NCBI GenBank assembly: GCA_002401545.1
Contig: NVTJ01000146.1
Span: 1-10,107 of the forward strand
DNA: 10,107 nucleotides
Direction of reading: 5' to 3'
Source of the DNA: Alphaproteobacteria bacterium
GTDB taxonomy: Bacteria; Pseudomonadota; Alphaproteobacteria; Sphingomonadales; Emcibacteraceae
Every line of letters begins with the position of its first letter. Position 1 is the first letter of the stretch. The notes under the pieces are model-generated. The model did no database searches and was not told the DNA's origin. It saw only the letters and a list, made by a program, of their open reading frames with translations. Shown piece by piece: positions 1 through 8,414 of this stretch. A program made the position numbers and the translations under genes.

Positions 1-180
1 TGGCAAACATCAATTTGAAAATAGCATGAGATCGCAAACCCCAAATAAACGCGCCTGCAAAATTATCCACTATTGTGAATCGAGTCTATTACTTTACTGA
101 CAATGCCAGTGGGATCTAATATGTAACCACTCCCCTATGGGTGTTTGGGAATCGATGGGGACCAGAGTGGATTGATTTTT
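1..180. other. Left-edge stretch with no recognisable gene
   Basis: No reading frame here looks like a protein. One + strand frame is open from the window edge to a TGA at 98-100 (about 32 codons). Its translation is low-complexity-like and matches no family I recognise, so it could be either the tail of a gene lying to the left or chance. No tRNA or rRNA signature is visible. The stretch appears more AT-rich than the pncC gene beside it. The only structures seen are the hairpin and the repeat listed separately. Confidence 0.5.
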
Positions 181-181
181 T
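127..181 (+). terminator. Candidate hairpin plus T-run on the + strand
   Basis: CCACTC at 127-132 pairs perfectly with GAGTGG at 165-170. Inside it, a CCC at 133-135 can pair with GGG near 157-160, leaving a bulge. A run of six T follows at 176-181. This resembles an intrinsic terminator for a + strand transcript arriving from the left, convergent with the ispDF-pgpA-pncC operon. The loop is long and five bases separate the stem from the T-run, so it is a weak candidate. Read on the minus strand, no T-run follows the stem, so it is not an obvious terminator for pncC. Confidence 0.25.
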
Positions 182-221
182 CTGGATTCTTGCCTTTTAT
201 GTTCTTGGGCAAGGAATGACG
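181..221. repeat. REP-like dispersed palindromic repeat after pncC
   Basis: The segment starts TCTGGATTC (181-189) and ends GGAATGACG (213-221). ATTC (186-189) pairs with GAAT (214-217), and TTGCC (190-194) with GGCAA (208-212). That makes a 9-bp stem with one bulged G at 213 and a 13-nt loop. The outer bases match a widespread bacterial palindromic element whose ends read CTGGATTCC-GC and GC-GGAATGACG, known to me from many proteobacterial genomes. Such elements usually lie between genes, and this one sits 8 bases beyond the pncC stop. Only one copy is visible here, so repetition in the genome is inferred. It could serve as an mRNA 3' end stabiliser; no T-run follows the stem on either strand. 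Confidence 0.55.
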
Positions 222-229
222 AGGGTATG

Positions 230-721
230 TCAGCTCATTGCTCCTAAAAACAACCCCAATGCCGCAACAACCGTCGTTTCCCTGACCTTATCCCGTCCTA
301 TATCCCCAAACAGATGCTTTTCATGAATAGTCTCGCCGTCGCGCCTAGCACAGGCCATATAAACCAGCCCCACGGGCTTTTCTGCACTGCCGCCACCGGG
401 TCCGGCAATGCCCGTGACTGATACGGCGATGTTGGCGGATGAATGTTCCAACGCGCCCTCGGCCATGGCGATGGCGGTTTCCTTGGTTACTGCGCCGCCG
501 ATGCGGAGGGTTTCGGGGCTGACGCCTAAGACTTCCATCTTGGCGCGGTTGGTGTAGGTGATGAAGCCTCTGTCTACCACATCCGATGATCCGGGGATTT
601 CGGTGAGGGCGGCCATGATCAGGCCGCCGGTGCAGGACTCTGCGGTGGCGAGGTGCAATCCCTTGTCCCGGGCCATTTGCAAAACCTTGGTGGCGAGCTT
701 GATGATTTCATCAGAGAACAT
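230..721 (-). CDS. pncC: CinA C-terminal domain protein, nicotinamide-nucleotide amidase (PncC type)
   Basis: The 163-residue protein corresponds to the stand-alone CinA C-terminal domain, and its length is normal for that form. The family deamidates nicotinamide mononucleotide to nicotinic acid mononucleotide, recycling the NMN released by DNA ligase and other NAD-using enzymes; it is cytoplasmic. Visible motifs are TAESCTGG at residues 26-33, which carries the serine expected to act in catalysis, GFITY at 52-56, and the glycine-rich SVTGIAGPGGG at 101-111 followed by EKPVGLVY (114-121). The N-terminal COG1058 nucleotide-binding domain of full CinA is absent and is not encoded elsewhere in the window. 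The ATG at 721-719 overlaps the end of pgpA by 11 nt in another frame, so translation is probably coupled. Only a weak Shine-Dalgarno is seen. It is the last gene of the minus-strand operon. The family call is firm; the exact substrate is inferred from characterised homologues. Confidence 0.93.
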   Translation of the reverse strand: MFSDEIIKLATKVLQMARDKGLHLATAESCTGGLIMAALTEIPGSSDVVDRGFITYTNRAKMEVLGVSPETLRIGGAVTKETAIAMAEGALEHSSANIAVSVTGIAGPGGGSAEKPVGLVYMACARRDGETIHEKHLFGDIGRDKVRETTVVAALGLFLGAMS

Positions 722-1211
722 AGCTGTAAAATCCGATCAATATTATGGCGGCGAAAAATCCGGCGATCACGTCATCCATCATCACCCCGTAAGCATCATG
801 GCGCTGGTCAAATATCTTTATGGGCCAGGGTTTGTAGATGTCAAAAACCCGGAATGCCGCAAAGGCCAGTACAAACGGGCCAAGGGACAGCGGAATAGTT
901 GACGTCATGGCGGCAATGGGCAGGCAGGCGATCCATTGTCCGGCGACCTCATCTATCACAATTTCACCGGGGTCGGTCTTGCCGGTTTCCGTCATATAGA
1001 CCTTCGAGGCCCAAAGCCCGACAAAAAACACGATGATGATGGCGGCGGATAATCCGAGCGGTCCGAAGCGGTCAATGATAACCCAGGCAAAGGGCAGGGC
1101 GGCCAATGACCCCATGGTGCCGGGGGCTTTGGGCGCGAGGCCGCTATAAAACCATGTGGCCAGCAACAAGGCCGGATGGAGGGGGGATTTTGACCATTTT
1201 TCAATAAACAT
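711..1211 (-). CDS. pgpA: Phosphatidylglycerophosphatase A
   Basis: This 166-residue inner-membrane protein should remove the phosphate from phosphatidylglycerol phosphate to give phosphatidylglycerol. PgpA hallmarks are in order: GLAPKAPGTMGSL at 24-36, DPGEIVIDEVAGQW at 80-93 with the acidic DxGE and DE residues, FRVFDIYKPWPI at 120-131, and GVMMDDVIAG at 142-151. Hydrophobic segments near 52-68, 94-120 and 148-166 fit a small multi-pass membrane protein. The frame is open upstream to 1334, but that stretch lies inside ispDF and encodes no PgpA-like residues. The ATG at 1211-1209 gives the usual family length and starts 10 nt after the ispDF stop. The Shine-Dalgarno is poor (GAAAGAA), which suggests translation depends on ribosomes coming from ispDF. 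Its 3' end overlaps pncC. Confidence 0.93.
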   Translation of the reverse strand: MFIEKWSKSPLHPALLLATWFYSGLAPKAPGTMGSLAALPFAWVIIDRFGPLGLSAAIIIVFFVGLWASKVYMTETGKTDPGEIVIDEVAGQWIACLPIAAMTSTIPLSLGPFVLAFAAFRVFDIYKPWPIKIFDQRHDAYGVMMDDVIAGFFAAIILIGFYSYVL

Positions 1212-1221
1212 ATCTATTCTT

Positions 1222-2373
1222 TCACTCTGGCAATCGGACGGTGACAATGGCCTGAGCCGCGATGCCTTCGCCGCGACCCGTGAAGCCGAGCTTTTCGGTG
1301 GTGGTGGCCTTGATGCTGATCCTTGTGGGGGCAAGGCTCAGGATTTCGGCGATATTATCACGGATAGCCTGCGCGTGAGGGCCAATTTTCGGGGCTTCGC
1401 AAATGAGGGTAAGGTCAATATTTGAAATGATACCGTCTTTTTCTTTCAACAGCTTATGAGCATATTTTAAGAATATATCTGAACTTGACCCCTTCCATTT
1501 ATCGTCACTCGGCGGGAAATGGGTGCCGATGTCACCGTCACCAATGGCACCAAGCAACGCATCGGTGAGGGCATGGAGGGCCACATCGGCGTCCGAATGG
1601 CCTTTCAGTTTTTGGTCATGGGGGATGGTAATGCCGCCGAGGATAACATTGTCACCCGCCTCAAAGGCATGGACGTCAAAGCCAAGCCCAGTGCGGATAT
1701 CGGAGAGGTTTTTCCGGGTCATATATTCTGCCTTTTTAAGGTCATCTGCTGTGGTAATTTTGAAATTCTGCTCGTCGCCGGGCAGGGTCAATACCTGAAT
1801 TCCGCAGGCTTCGGCAATGGCGCTGTCATCGGTCATCTCCCTGCCTTCCATCCTTTTATGGGCCATGAAGATCAGCTTGAAACGGAAAGCCTGTGGTGTC
1901 TGGGCGCGGGCGAGACTGGTTCGGTCAAGGGTTTTTCTGACCTTGCCGTCCTTTACCTGCTTCACCGTATCGGTCACGGGCAGGGTCGGGATGACCGCGC
2001 CATATTCGGCGGCCCTGGTGATAATATCTTCAATCTGGCCGGGCGCTATGAAAGGCCGGGCGGCATCATGGATCAGCACGAGGTCCGGCTCATAACTGCC
2101 GAGGCTCTGCAGGCCCTTCATCACCGACTGTTGACGGCTCTCCCCGCCATTCACGGGCGGCAGAATATCCAGATTTCCGATGGCTTTATGATAAAGTTCA
2201 TGGTCGTCCCTGTGGATGACGGTGCGTATTAAATCAATATAAGGGACTTTCAAAAACGCATTTATGGAATGATGCAATATGCTTTTACCGCCGAGCTCTA
2301 TATATTGTTTTGGCAGTTCCGCGCTAACTCTGAGCCCTTTTCCCGCCGCGACGATCAAGACAGCAACCTTCAT
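1222..2373 (-). CDS. ispDF: Bifunctional IspD/IspF, MEP pathway
   Basis: This 383-residue fusion enzyme serves the non-mevalonate isoprenoid pathway in the cytoplasm. The N-terminal half (about 1-220) is the CDP-ME synthase IspD: AAGKGLR at 9-15 with PKQY at 21-24, GGESRQQSV at 76-84, HDAARP at 102-107, TDTVK at 134-138, AQTPQAF at 157-163, and TDDS at 181-184. The C-terminal half (about 228-383) is the MECDP synthase IspF: GFDVHAF at 231-237 with metal ligands D233 and H235, GHSDADVALHAL at 258-269 with H267, GDIGTHFP at 280-287, and TTTEKLGFTGRGEGIAAQA at 357-375. Such fusions are common in alphaproteobacteria and epsilonproteobacteria. I chose the ATG at 2373-2371 because the protein then begins with the expected MKVAVLIVAAG, and GGAAA lies 7 nt upstream. 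The in-frame TTG at 2394 would add seven uninformative residues. It is the first gene of the leftward operon and diverges from dusB. IspE, which acts between the two activities, is not in the window. No clear promoter was found. Confidence 0.96.
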   Translation of the reverse strand: MKVAVLIVAAGKGLRVSAELPKQYIELGGKSILHHSINAFLKVPYIDLIRTVIHRDDHELYHKAIGNLDILPPVNGGESRQQSVMKGLQSLGSYEPDLVLIHDAARPFIAPGQIEDIITRAAEYGAVIPTLPVTDTVKQVKDGKVRKTLDRTSLARAQTPQAFRFKLIFMAHKRMEGREMTDDSAIAEACGIQVLTLPGDEQNFKITTADDLKKAEYMTRKNLSDIRTGLGFDVHAFEAGDNVILGGITIPHDQKLKGHSDADVALHALTDALLGAIGDGDIGTHFPPSDDKWKGSSSDIFLKYAHKLLKEKDGIISNIDLTLICEAPKIGPHAQAIRDNIAEILSLAPTRISIKATTTEKLGFTGRGEGIAAQAIVTVRLPE

Positions 2374-2453
2374 GATGTGTTTTCCATTTTTCAATAGGGA
2401 AAACTATCATTTCAAGGGGAAAAAGTCTGTATTTTTCTTAAAGCAAATCTCCT

Positions 2454-2482
2454 TTGACCTTGAGGGGCTTTTCTTGTATGGT
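2454..2482 (+). promoter_or_regulatory. Sigma-70-type promoter for the dusB-ntrBC operon
   Basis: TTGACC at 2454-2459 is separated by exactly 17 nt from TATGGT at 2477-2482. This is a close match to the housekeeping -35/-10 pattern, in the divergent spacer and facing dusB. Transcription would start near 2489 and leave a leader of about 50 nt before the dusB ATG. No other element in 2374-2541 fits as well. It is predicted from sequence only. Confidence 0.6.
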
Positions 2483-2494
2483 GCCGCCTGATTT

Positions 2495-2511
2495 TGATTA
2501 AACATTAATCA
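2495..2511. promoter_or_regulatory. 7-bp-arm palindrome between promoter and dusB (possible operator)
   Basis: TGATTAA (2495-2501) and TTAATCA (2505-2511) are perfect inverted copies around the three bases ACA. The site lies just downstream of the predicted -10, roughly at +6 to +22, a position where a bound repressor could block transcription. It does not resemble the NtrC consensus (TGCACC-N5-GGTGCA). The surrounding DNA is AT-rich, so a chance palindrome is possible. Confidence 0.35.
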
Positions 2512-2541
2512 TTTATGTTAATTGCTTAAATATTAGCCAGT

Positions 2542-3540
2542 ATGATGCGGAATATGACCATAAATATCGGACAGATCACGCTTGATGATCCTGTATTACT
2601 CAGCCCCATGGCCGGGGTTACAGACCTGCCGTTCCGACGGCTGGTGAAAAGCTTTGGTGCCGGTCTTGTGACCTCTGAGATGATTGCCAGTCAGGCCATG
2701 ATCCGTGATCATAAACGCACCCATAAAATGGCCTATGCCGAGAGCGATGAATATCTGATGTCGGTACAGCTTGCGGGCTGCGATCCAGACATGATGGCCC
2801 TTGCCGCCAAAATGAATGAGGATAAAGGGGCGCGGATCATTGATATTAATATGGGTTGTCCGGCCAAGAAAATTGTTAATGGCTATGCCGGTTCTGCCTT
2901 GATGCAGGATCTGAATGAGGCCCGGAAAATTCTGGTGGCGACGGTGAATGCGGTGCATATTCCGGTGACTTTGAAAATGCGTACCGGGTGGGACATTACC
3001 AACCGCAATGCGCCGGAATTGGCGAGGATAGCAGAGGATGTGGGTATCAGAATGGTCACGGTTCATGGCCGCACCCGCAATCAGATGTATAAAGGGGCGG
3101 CGGACTGGACGTTCATCGGGCAGGTTAAAAATGCGGTGTCCATTCCGGTGATTGCCAATGGCGATATTATCACCTGCGAGGACGCTGAGCAGGCTTTGCG
3201 CCAATCCGGGGCGGACGGGGTAATGATCGGGCGCGGGGCTTATGGCAGGCCGTGGTTTCTGTCACAGGTTATTCATTATCTGAAGTGCGGCGAGAAATTG
3301 CCCGGCCCCACTTTGGCGGAATTAAAACATATTGTGCTGGATCACTATCAGGCCATGATTGATCATTACGGTGAATATACCGGCAAGAAAATCGCCCGCA
3401 AGCATATTTCATGGTACACAAAGGGGCTGCGGGACAGTGCCTTCTTCCGTCAGCAGGTCAATCGTCAGGGGGATGTGAGATTGGTTCGGCAAATGATCAA
3501 TGATTTTTTTGATCCCTTGATTGAGGAGCTGGCCGCTTGA
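2542..3540 (+). CDS. dusB: tRNA dihydrouridine synthase (DusB/NifR3)
   Basis: This 332-residue cytoplasmic flavoenzyme reduces specific uridines in the tRNA D-loop to dihydrouridine, using FMN and NADPH. It is a TIM-barrel Dus protein: LLSPMAGVTDLPFRRL at 19-34 (FMN site), DINMGCPAKKI at 101-111 with the catalytic cysteine C106, LKMRTGW at 144-150, VTVHGRTR at 172-179, IANGDI at 204-209, and the phosphate-binding GADGVMIGRGAYGRPW at 223-238. The C-terminal helical part contains RKHISWYTKGL (286-296). Length is normal. Possible starts are ATGs at 2542, 2545 and 2554; none has a good Shine-Dalgarno, so the first few residues are uncertain. In Rhodobacter and rhizobia this gene is called nifR3 or ORF1 and is co-transcribed with ntrBC. 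The same layout is seen here, with a 4-nt overlap into ntrB. Confidence 0.95.
   Translation: MMRNMTINIGQITLDDPVLLSPMAGVTDLPFRRLVKSFGAGLVTSEMIASQAMIRDHKRTHKMAYAESDEYLMSVQLAGCDPDMMALAAKMNEDKGARIIDINMGCPAKKIVNGYAGSALMQDLNEARKILVATVNAVHIPVTLKMRTGWDITNRNAPELARIAEDVGIRMVTVHGRTRNQMYKGAADWTFIGQVKNAVSIPVIANGDIITCEDAEQALRQSGADGVMIGRGAYGRPWFLSQVIHYLKCGEKLPGPTLAELKHIVLDHYQAMIDHYGEYTGKKIARKHISWYTKGLRDSAFFRQQVNRQGDVRLVRQMINDFFDPLIEELAA
3523..3539 (+). promoter_or_regulatory. Shine-Dalgarno and TTG start that decide the ntrB start
   Basis: GAGGAG at 3523-3528 lies 8 nt before a TTG at 3537-3539. The TTG shares bases with the dusB stop TGA (3538-3540). The strong ribosome site, the 4-nt stop/start overlap, and the lack of any in-frame ATG before the PAS domain all support a TTG start. 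Such an overlap usually means translational coupling, with the rare start codon holding NtrB output below that of its neighbours; the level effect is inferred. Confidence 0.7.
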
Positions 3541-4616
3541 CATTACAGGCAATCATAAGGGAGGATTTGATCCTCAACAGCTTACCGGACAGTATCGTCG
3601 TTGTGAATAGCGCAAATCAAATCATCTATGTCAATAATGCGGCGGAGCAATTATTTTTTTCCGGGGCTAAGCTGTTGCTCAGTCGCAAACTGGAGGAAAT
3701 TGTCGCTTTCGACAGCCCGCTGGTCTCCGTTGTCAATCAATCGCGGCGGAATAAAACCATTACGTCCGAATATGATATTATGCTGAGCAGCCCTAAATAT
3801 AGCGGCAAGCGTGTGGATATTCATGTATCCCCCCTGATTGAGGGCGATGGTGATATGGTTGTTCAGTTGCAGGAAAGAAGCATTGCCCAGAAAATCAGTC
3901 AGCAGTTAAGCCACCGTGGTGCGGCGCGTTCCGTGGCGGGTATGGCGTCGGTTCTGGCCCATGAGATCAAGAACCCCCTGTCGGGTATCCGCGGCTCGGC
4001 ACAGCTTCTGGAACAGGGAATTTGTGAGGATGACAAGGATTTAACCCGGCTTATCGTGCAGGAAACTGACCGCATATGCGGTCTTGTTGATCGTATGGAA
4101 GTCTTTTCCGATAACAAGCCGGTCGCTGCGGAAGATATTAATATTCATTCCGTGCTGGAGCATGTGCGCATGCTGGCCCAGAATGGGTTTGGCCGGCATG
4201 TGACCTTCAGGGAAATCTATGACCCGTCCATCCCCTCTGCGCGCGGGGATAAGGGGCAGCTGATTCAGGTGTTCCTCAACCTGATCAAGAATGCGGTGGA
4301 GGCTGTTTCGCTACCCGGTGGTGAAGTGACCTTGACCACGGCATACCGCCATGGTGTGCGGGTTGCGGTGGCGGGATCAAAGGAACGTATGCATCTGCCG
4401 CTGGAAATCTGTGTGATTGATAATGGCAGTGGCATAGCGGATGACCTTAAACCGCATCTGTTTGACCCCTTTGTCACCACAAAGCCATCGGGAACAGGCC
4501 TTGGTCTGGCTCTTGTGGCAAAGATAGTCGGGGATCACGGTGGCATAATTGAATGTGATACATCACAGACAAACACCATATTCAGAGTATTATTGCCGAG
4601 CTTTTGCCAAGATTAG
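3537..4616 (+). CDS. ntrB: Nitrogen regulation sensor kinase/phosphatase NtrB
   Basis: NtrB (GlnL) is a soluble histidine kinase that phosphorylates NtrC when nitrogen is limiting and removes that phosphate when PII protein signals sufficiency. The 359 residues show an N-terminal PAS domain (about 10-115, with DSIVVVNSANQIIYVNNAAEQ at 18-38). The H-box VLAHEIKNPLSGIRGSAQLLE follows at 139-159, with phosphoacceptor H142. The HATPase domain comes next: N-box NLIKNAVEA at 248-256, G1 box DNGSGI at 295-300, FDPF at 309-312, and G2 box SGTGLGLAL at 318-326. There are no membrane segments, which separates it from NtrY downstream. It starts at the TTG described separately and ends 13 nt before ntrC. 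No PII gene (glnB/glnK) is in the window, so the upstream signal protein must be encoded elsewhere. Family and role are confident. Confidence 0.96.
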   Translation: MTLQAIIREDLILNSLPDSIVVVNSANQIIYVNNAAEQLFFSGAKLLLSRKLEEIVAFDSPLVSVVNQSRRNKTITSEYDIMLSSPKYSGKRVDIHVSPLIEGDGDMVVQLQERSIAQKISQQLSHRGAARSVAGMASVLAHEIKNPLSGIRGSAQLLEQGICEDDKDLTRLIVQETDRICGLVDRMEVFSDNKPVAAEDINIHSVLEHVRMLAQNGFGRHVTFREIYDPSIPSARGDKGQLIQVFLNLIKNAVEAVSLPGGEVTLTTAYRHGVRVAVAGSKERMHLPLEICVIDNGSGIADDLKPHLFDPFVTTKPSGTGLGLALVAKIVGDHGGIIECDTSQTNTIFRVLLPSFCQD

Positions 4617-4629
4617 AAGGGTAGAGTAC

Positions 4630-6078
<1,449 letters not shown>

Positions 6079-6091
6079 GGGCACATAAGCC

Positions 6092-6109
6092 TGTTGCATA
6101 ATTGCAACA
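6092..6109. promoter_or_regulatory. Perfect palindrome in the ntrC-ntrY gap
   Basis: TGTTGCA (6092-6098) and TGCAACA (6103-6109) are perfect inverted copies around TAAT. The site is 14 nt past the ntrC stop and about 50 nt before the ntrY ATG. It could be an operator for separate control of ntrYX or a short mRNA hairpin. No T-run follows, so it is not an intrinsic terminator. The half-site TGTTGC differs from the NtrC consensus half TGCACC. No -35/-10 pair with standard spacing was found beside it. The bound factor, if any, is unknown. Confidence 0.4.
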
Positions 6110-6158
6110 ATATGATATTCTGGTGTTTTGGTATTATATTTTGAGTATTGTCATTTCC

Positions 6159-8414
6159 ATGGACAAGAGAAAATCAAAGTCATTTCGTAAACTCAGGTCT
6201 TGGGCAGGAAGGGTTAACCTTGCCAAAAAATCAGCTTATGCGATGGCTGTCGCGGCGGTTTTATCGGTATTTGCCACCTTTGCCACTTTTTCCAATGTGG
6301 GGCCTTTTCTGCCCACATCGACGACGCTTTTTGTTCTACTGACCATTAACCTGATTATATTGCTTATTCTGGGAGTCATGGTTGCCCAACAGATTATGCA
6401 GTTGCGGGCGATGCAAAAGAAAAGTGCCGGCAGCGCCCGTCTGCACCGGCGTATTGTAACCCTGTTCAGTATTGTAGCCATAACCCCGACCATCATCGTT
6501 GCCATTGTTTCGGGCCTGTTTTTTGAATTTGGTATGCAGAGCTGGTTCAGCGATAAGGTGCGTACGGCACTGGACAGCTCCCAGGCTGTGGCCGAGGCTT
6601 ATATTGAAGAACATAAAAAAGCCATTCAGGCTGATGTTTTAGGGGTTGCCAGAGATTTGAACTCCCAGTCTTTTGCCCTGTCACAGAACCAAGCCCTTCT
6701 TGAACAGGCCTTGTCGGTGCAGGCCCAGTTTCTCGCCCTGTCAGAAGCCATTGTTTTTGATCGTAATGGACAGGTAAAGGCCCGGGCCAAAACAACTTTG
6801 AGCCTGATCGGGGATTCATTCCCGATTACGGCACTTGATATGGCGGCCAAGGGAAATATTGTGCCGATTATCGGCGGGGCCAATGATAACCGGGTTCGGG
6901 TGCTTGTGGCGCTGGACGGATTTCTGGGCCATTTCCTCTATATCAGCCGGTTTGTTGATCCCAAGGCTCTGGCGCTGGTGAAAAACACGACGGACGCCCG
7001 GTCAGATTATATGGCGGCTCTCAATAACCAGTCACGTTACAGACTATGGTTTAACCTGACCTATATTATCATTGCTTTTTTAATTCTTTTTGCCGCCATC
7101 TGGCTGGGCATTGGTTTTGCGCGAAAACTTATGGAGCCAATCACTAACCTTGTGGATGCTTCGGAAAAGGTCGGCAAGGGTGATTTTACCGCCCGCGCTC
7201 CGATCAGGAAGGGTTATGATGATCTGGGGGGGCTGACCCGGGCTTTTAACAAAATGACCCGGCAACTGGATCAGCAGCAGAAAGATATTCAGCGGGCGAA
7301 TACCACCCTGGAGGAAAGGAACCGGTTTATGGCAGCCGTGCTGTCGGGAGTTTCCGCCGGTATTATAGGGCTTGATCCTGTGGGTAAGGTGACGTTGCCT
7401 AACAAGGCTGCGGCAAATATGCTTGACCTTGAAATTGATCATATTCCGGGGGCAAAAATTCAGGATATTATGCCCGAGGTCGAGGAACTTTTTAACAAGA
7501 TAAGGTCAACGGAAAGCCCGTCCGTTCAGGATCAGATCGTTATCGAACGGGATGAGATAAACCTGAACCTGATGGTCAGGATAACTGCAGAAACCAAAAA
7601 GGGTGAGATTCAGGGTTTTGTTATCGCCTTTGATGATATTACCGAGCAGGTTGCGGCGCAGAGAAATGCCGCGTGGGCCGATATTGCCCGGCGTATTGCC
7701 CATGAGATAAAAAATCCACTGACTCCAATCCAGCTTGCGGCGGAACGGCTGAAACGTAAATACCTGAAGGAAATCAAAAGTGATCCCGGGACCTTTACCC
7801 AATGTACGGATACCATTGTTCGCCAGGTGGGCGATCTCAGACGTATGGTTGACGAATTTTCCTCATTTGCCCGTATGCCAACCCCGGTCGTTAAAAGTGA
7901 AAATCTGACGGAAATTACCCGGCGAGCCTATTTTCTTCAGGAAGTGGCCAATAGTGAAATCAGGTTTGAACTGGACTGTGCCGCAGAAATATTAAACATT
8001 GAATGTGATGCTGGCCAGATCGGGCAGGCATTGACCAACGTCATTAAAAATGCCACGGAATCCATCGCGGCCATGACAGCCTCAACAAAGAACAATGGTG
8101 GTGATTATCAGGGTAGAATTACGGTTTCCATCGTGGATAATGAGGGCGAGACACGCATTAAAATCAGCGATAACGGTGTGGGGCTGCCGGAACATCTGAT
8201 GGATAAATTAATTGAGCCCTATATAACAACCCGCGCAAAGGGCACCGGCCTTGGGCTGGCTATTGTGAAAAAAATAATGACCGATCATGGCGGGGATTTG
8301 CATTTGGAAAATAGCGTGGACTTAGGGGCAACGGTAACGCTGGTATTTTATAAGAACGTGCATTTTCAGAATAATATTCCGGGAAATAATGTAAGGAGAG
8401 CTTATGGCGCTTGA
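6159..8414 (+). CDS. ntrY: Membrane sensor histidine kinase NtrY
   Basis: NtrY (751 residues) is an inner-membrane kinase that phosphorylates NtrX. In other alphaproteobacteria the pair affects nitrogen metabolism, redox or oxygen response, and envelope functions. Three hydrophobic segments lie near 26-46, 57-77 and 99-122. A region of about 175 residues, probably periplasmic, runs to a fourth at about 299-319. Then come a HAMP domain (about 320-375, with MEPITNLVDASEKVGKGDF at 325-343), a PAS domain (about 385-495), the H-box RRIAHEIKNPLTPIQLAAER at 511-530 with H515, N-box TNVIKNATES at 626-635, G1 DNGVGLP at 671-677, and G2 KGTGLGLAI at 694-702. The start is uncertain. The ATG at 6159 gives a normal length but has no clear Shine-Dalgarno; an in-frame TTG at 6102 lies within the upstream palindrome and is less likely. 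About 20 residues after the HATPase domain look disordered, and their coding overlaps the ntrX ribosome site. It overlaps ntrX by 11 nt. Confidence 0.94.
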   Translation: MDKRKSKSFRKLRSWAGRVNLAKKSAYAMAVAAVLSVFATFATFSNVGPFLPTSTTLFVLLTINLIILLILGVMVAQQIMQLRAMQKKSAGSARLHRRIVTLFSIVAITPTIIVAIVSGLFFEFGMQSWFSDKVRTALDSSQAVAEAYIEEHKKAIQADVLGVARDLNSQSFALSQNQALLEQALSVQAQFLALSEAIVFDRNGQVKARAKTTLSLIGDSFPITALDMAAKGNIVPIIGGANDNRVRVLVALDGFLGHFLYISRFVDPKALALVKNTTDARSDYMAALNNQSRYRLWFNLTYIIIAFLILFAAIWLGIGFARKLMEPITNLVDASEKVGKGDFTARAPIRKGYDDLGGLTRAFNKMTRQLDQQQKDIQRANTTLEERNRFMAAVLSGVSAGIIGLDPVGKVTLPNKAAANMLDLEIDHIPGAKIQDIMPEVEELFNKIRSTESPSVQDQIVIERDEINLNLMVRITAETKKGEIQGFVIAFDDITEQVAAQRNAAWADIARRIAHEIKNPLTPIQLAAERLKRKYLKEIKSDPGTFTQCTDTIVRQVGDLRRMVDEFSSFARMPTPVVKSENLTEITRRAYFLQEVANSEIRFELDCAAEILNIECDAGQIGQALTNVIKNATESIAAMTASTKNNGGDYQGRITVSIVDNEGETRIKISDNGVGLPEHLMDKLIEPYITTRAKGTGLGLAIVKKIMTDHGGDLHLENSVDLGATVTLVFYKNVHFQNNIPGNNVRRAYGA

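Noticed and set aside
182..229. Intrinsic terminator for pncC
   Set aside because: The stem at 186-217 read on the minus strand is followed by an A-rich rather than T-rich stretch, so the canonical pattern is absent.
141..326. Small + strand ORF of 61 codons starting at GTG
   Set aside because: Its second half is antisense to pncC, its middle lies in the REP-like repeat, and the product matches nothing recognisable.
1519..2232. Long + strand ORF of 237 codons antisense to ispDF
   Set aside because: It is a shadow of the strongly conserved ispDF reading frame and shows no domain of its own.
2374..2394. TTG at 2394 as the ispDF start
   Set aside because: It adds seven residues not seen at the IspD N-terminus, while the ATG at 2373 has a GGAAA ribosome site and gives the canonical start.
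2477..2487. NtrC half-site-like GGTGC in the dusB promoter
   Set aside because: There is no opposing TGCACC half at the right distance, and the bases are part of the predicted -10 region.
6080..6097. Possible sigma-54 promoter before ntrY (GGCAC followed by TTGC)
   Set aside because: The -24/-12 elements need five bases between TGGCAC and TTGC; here nine bases separate them, so the spacing is wrong.
6111..6140. Sigma-70 -10-like sequences TATGAT and TATTAT before ntrY
   Set aside because: No -35 hexamer lies at 16-18 nt upstream of either; the run of A and T alone is not evidence.
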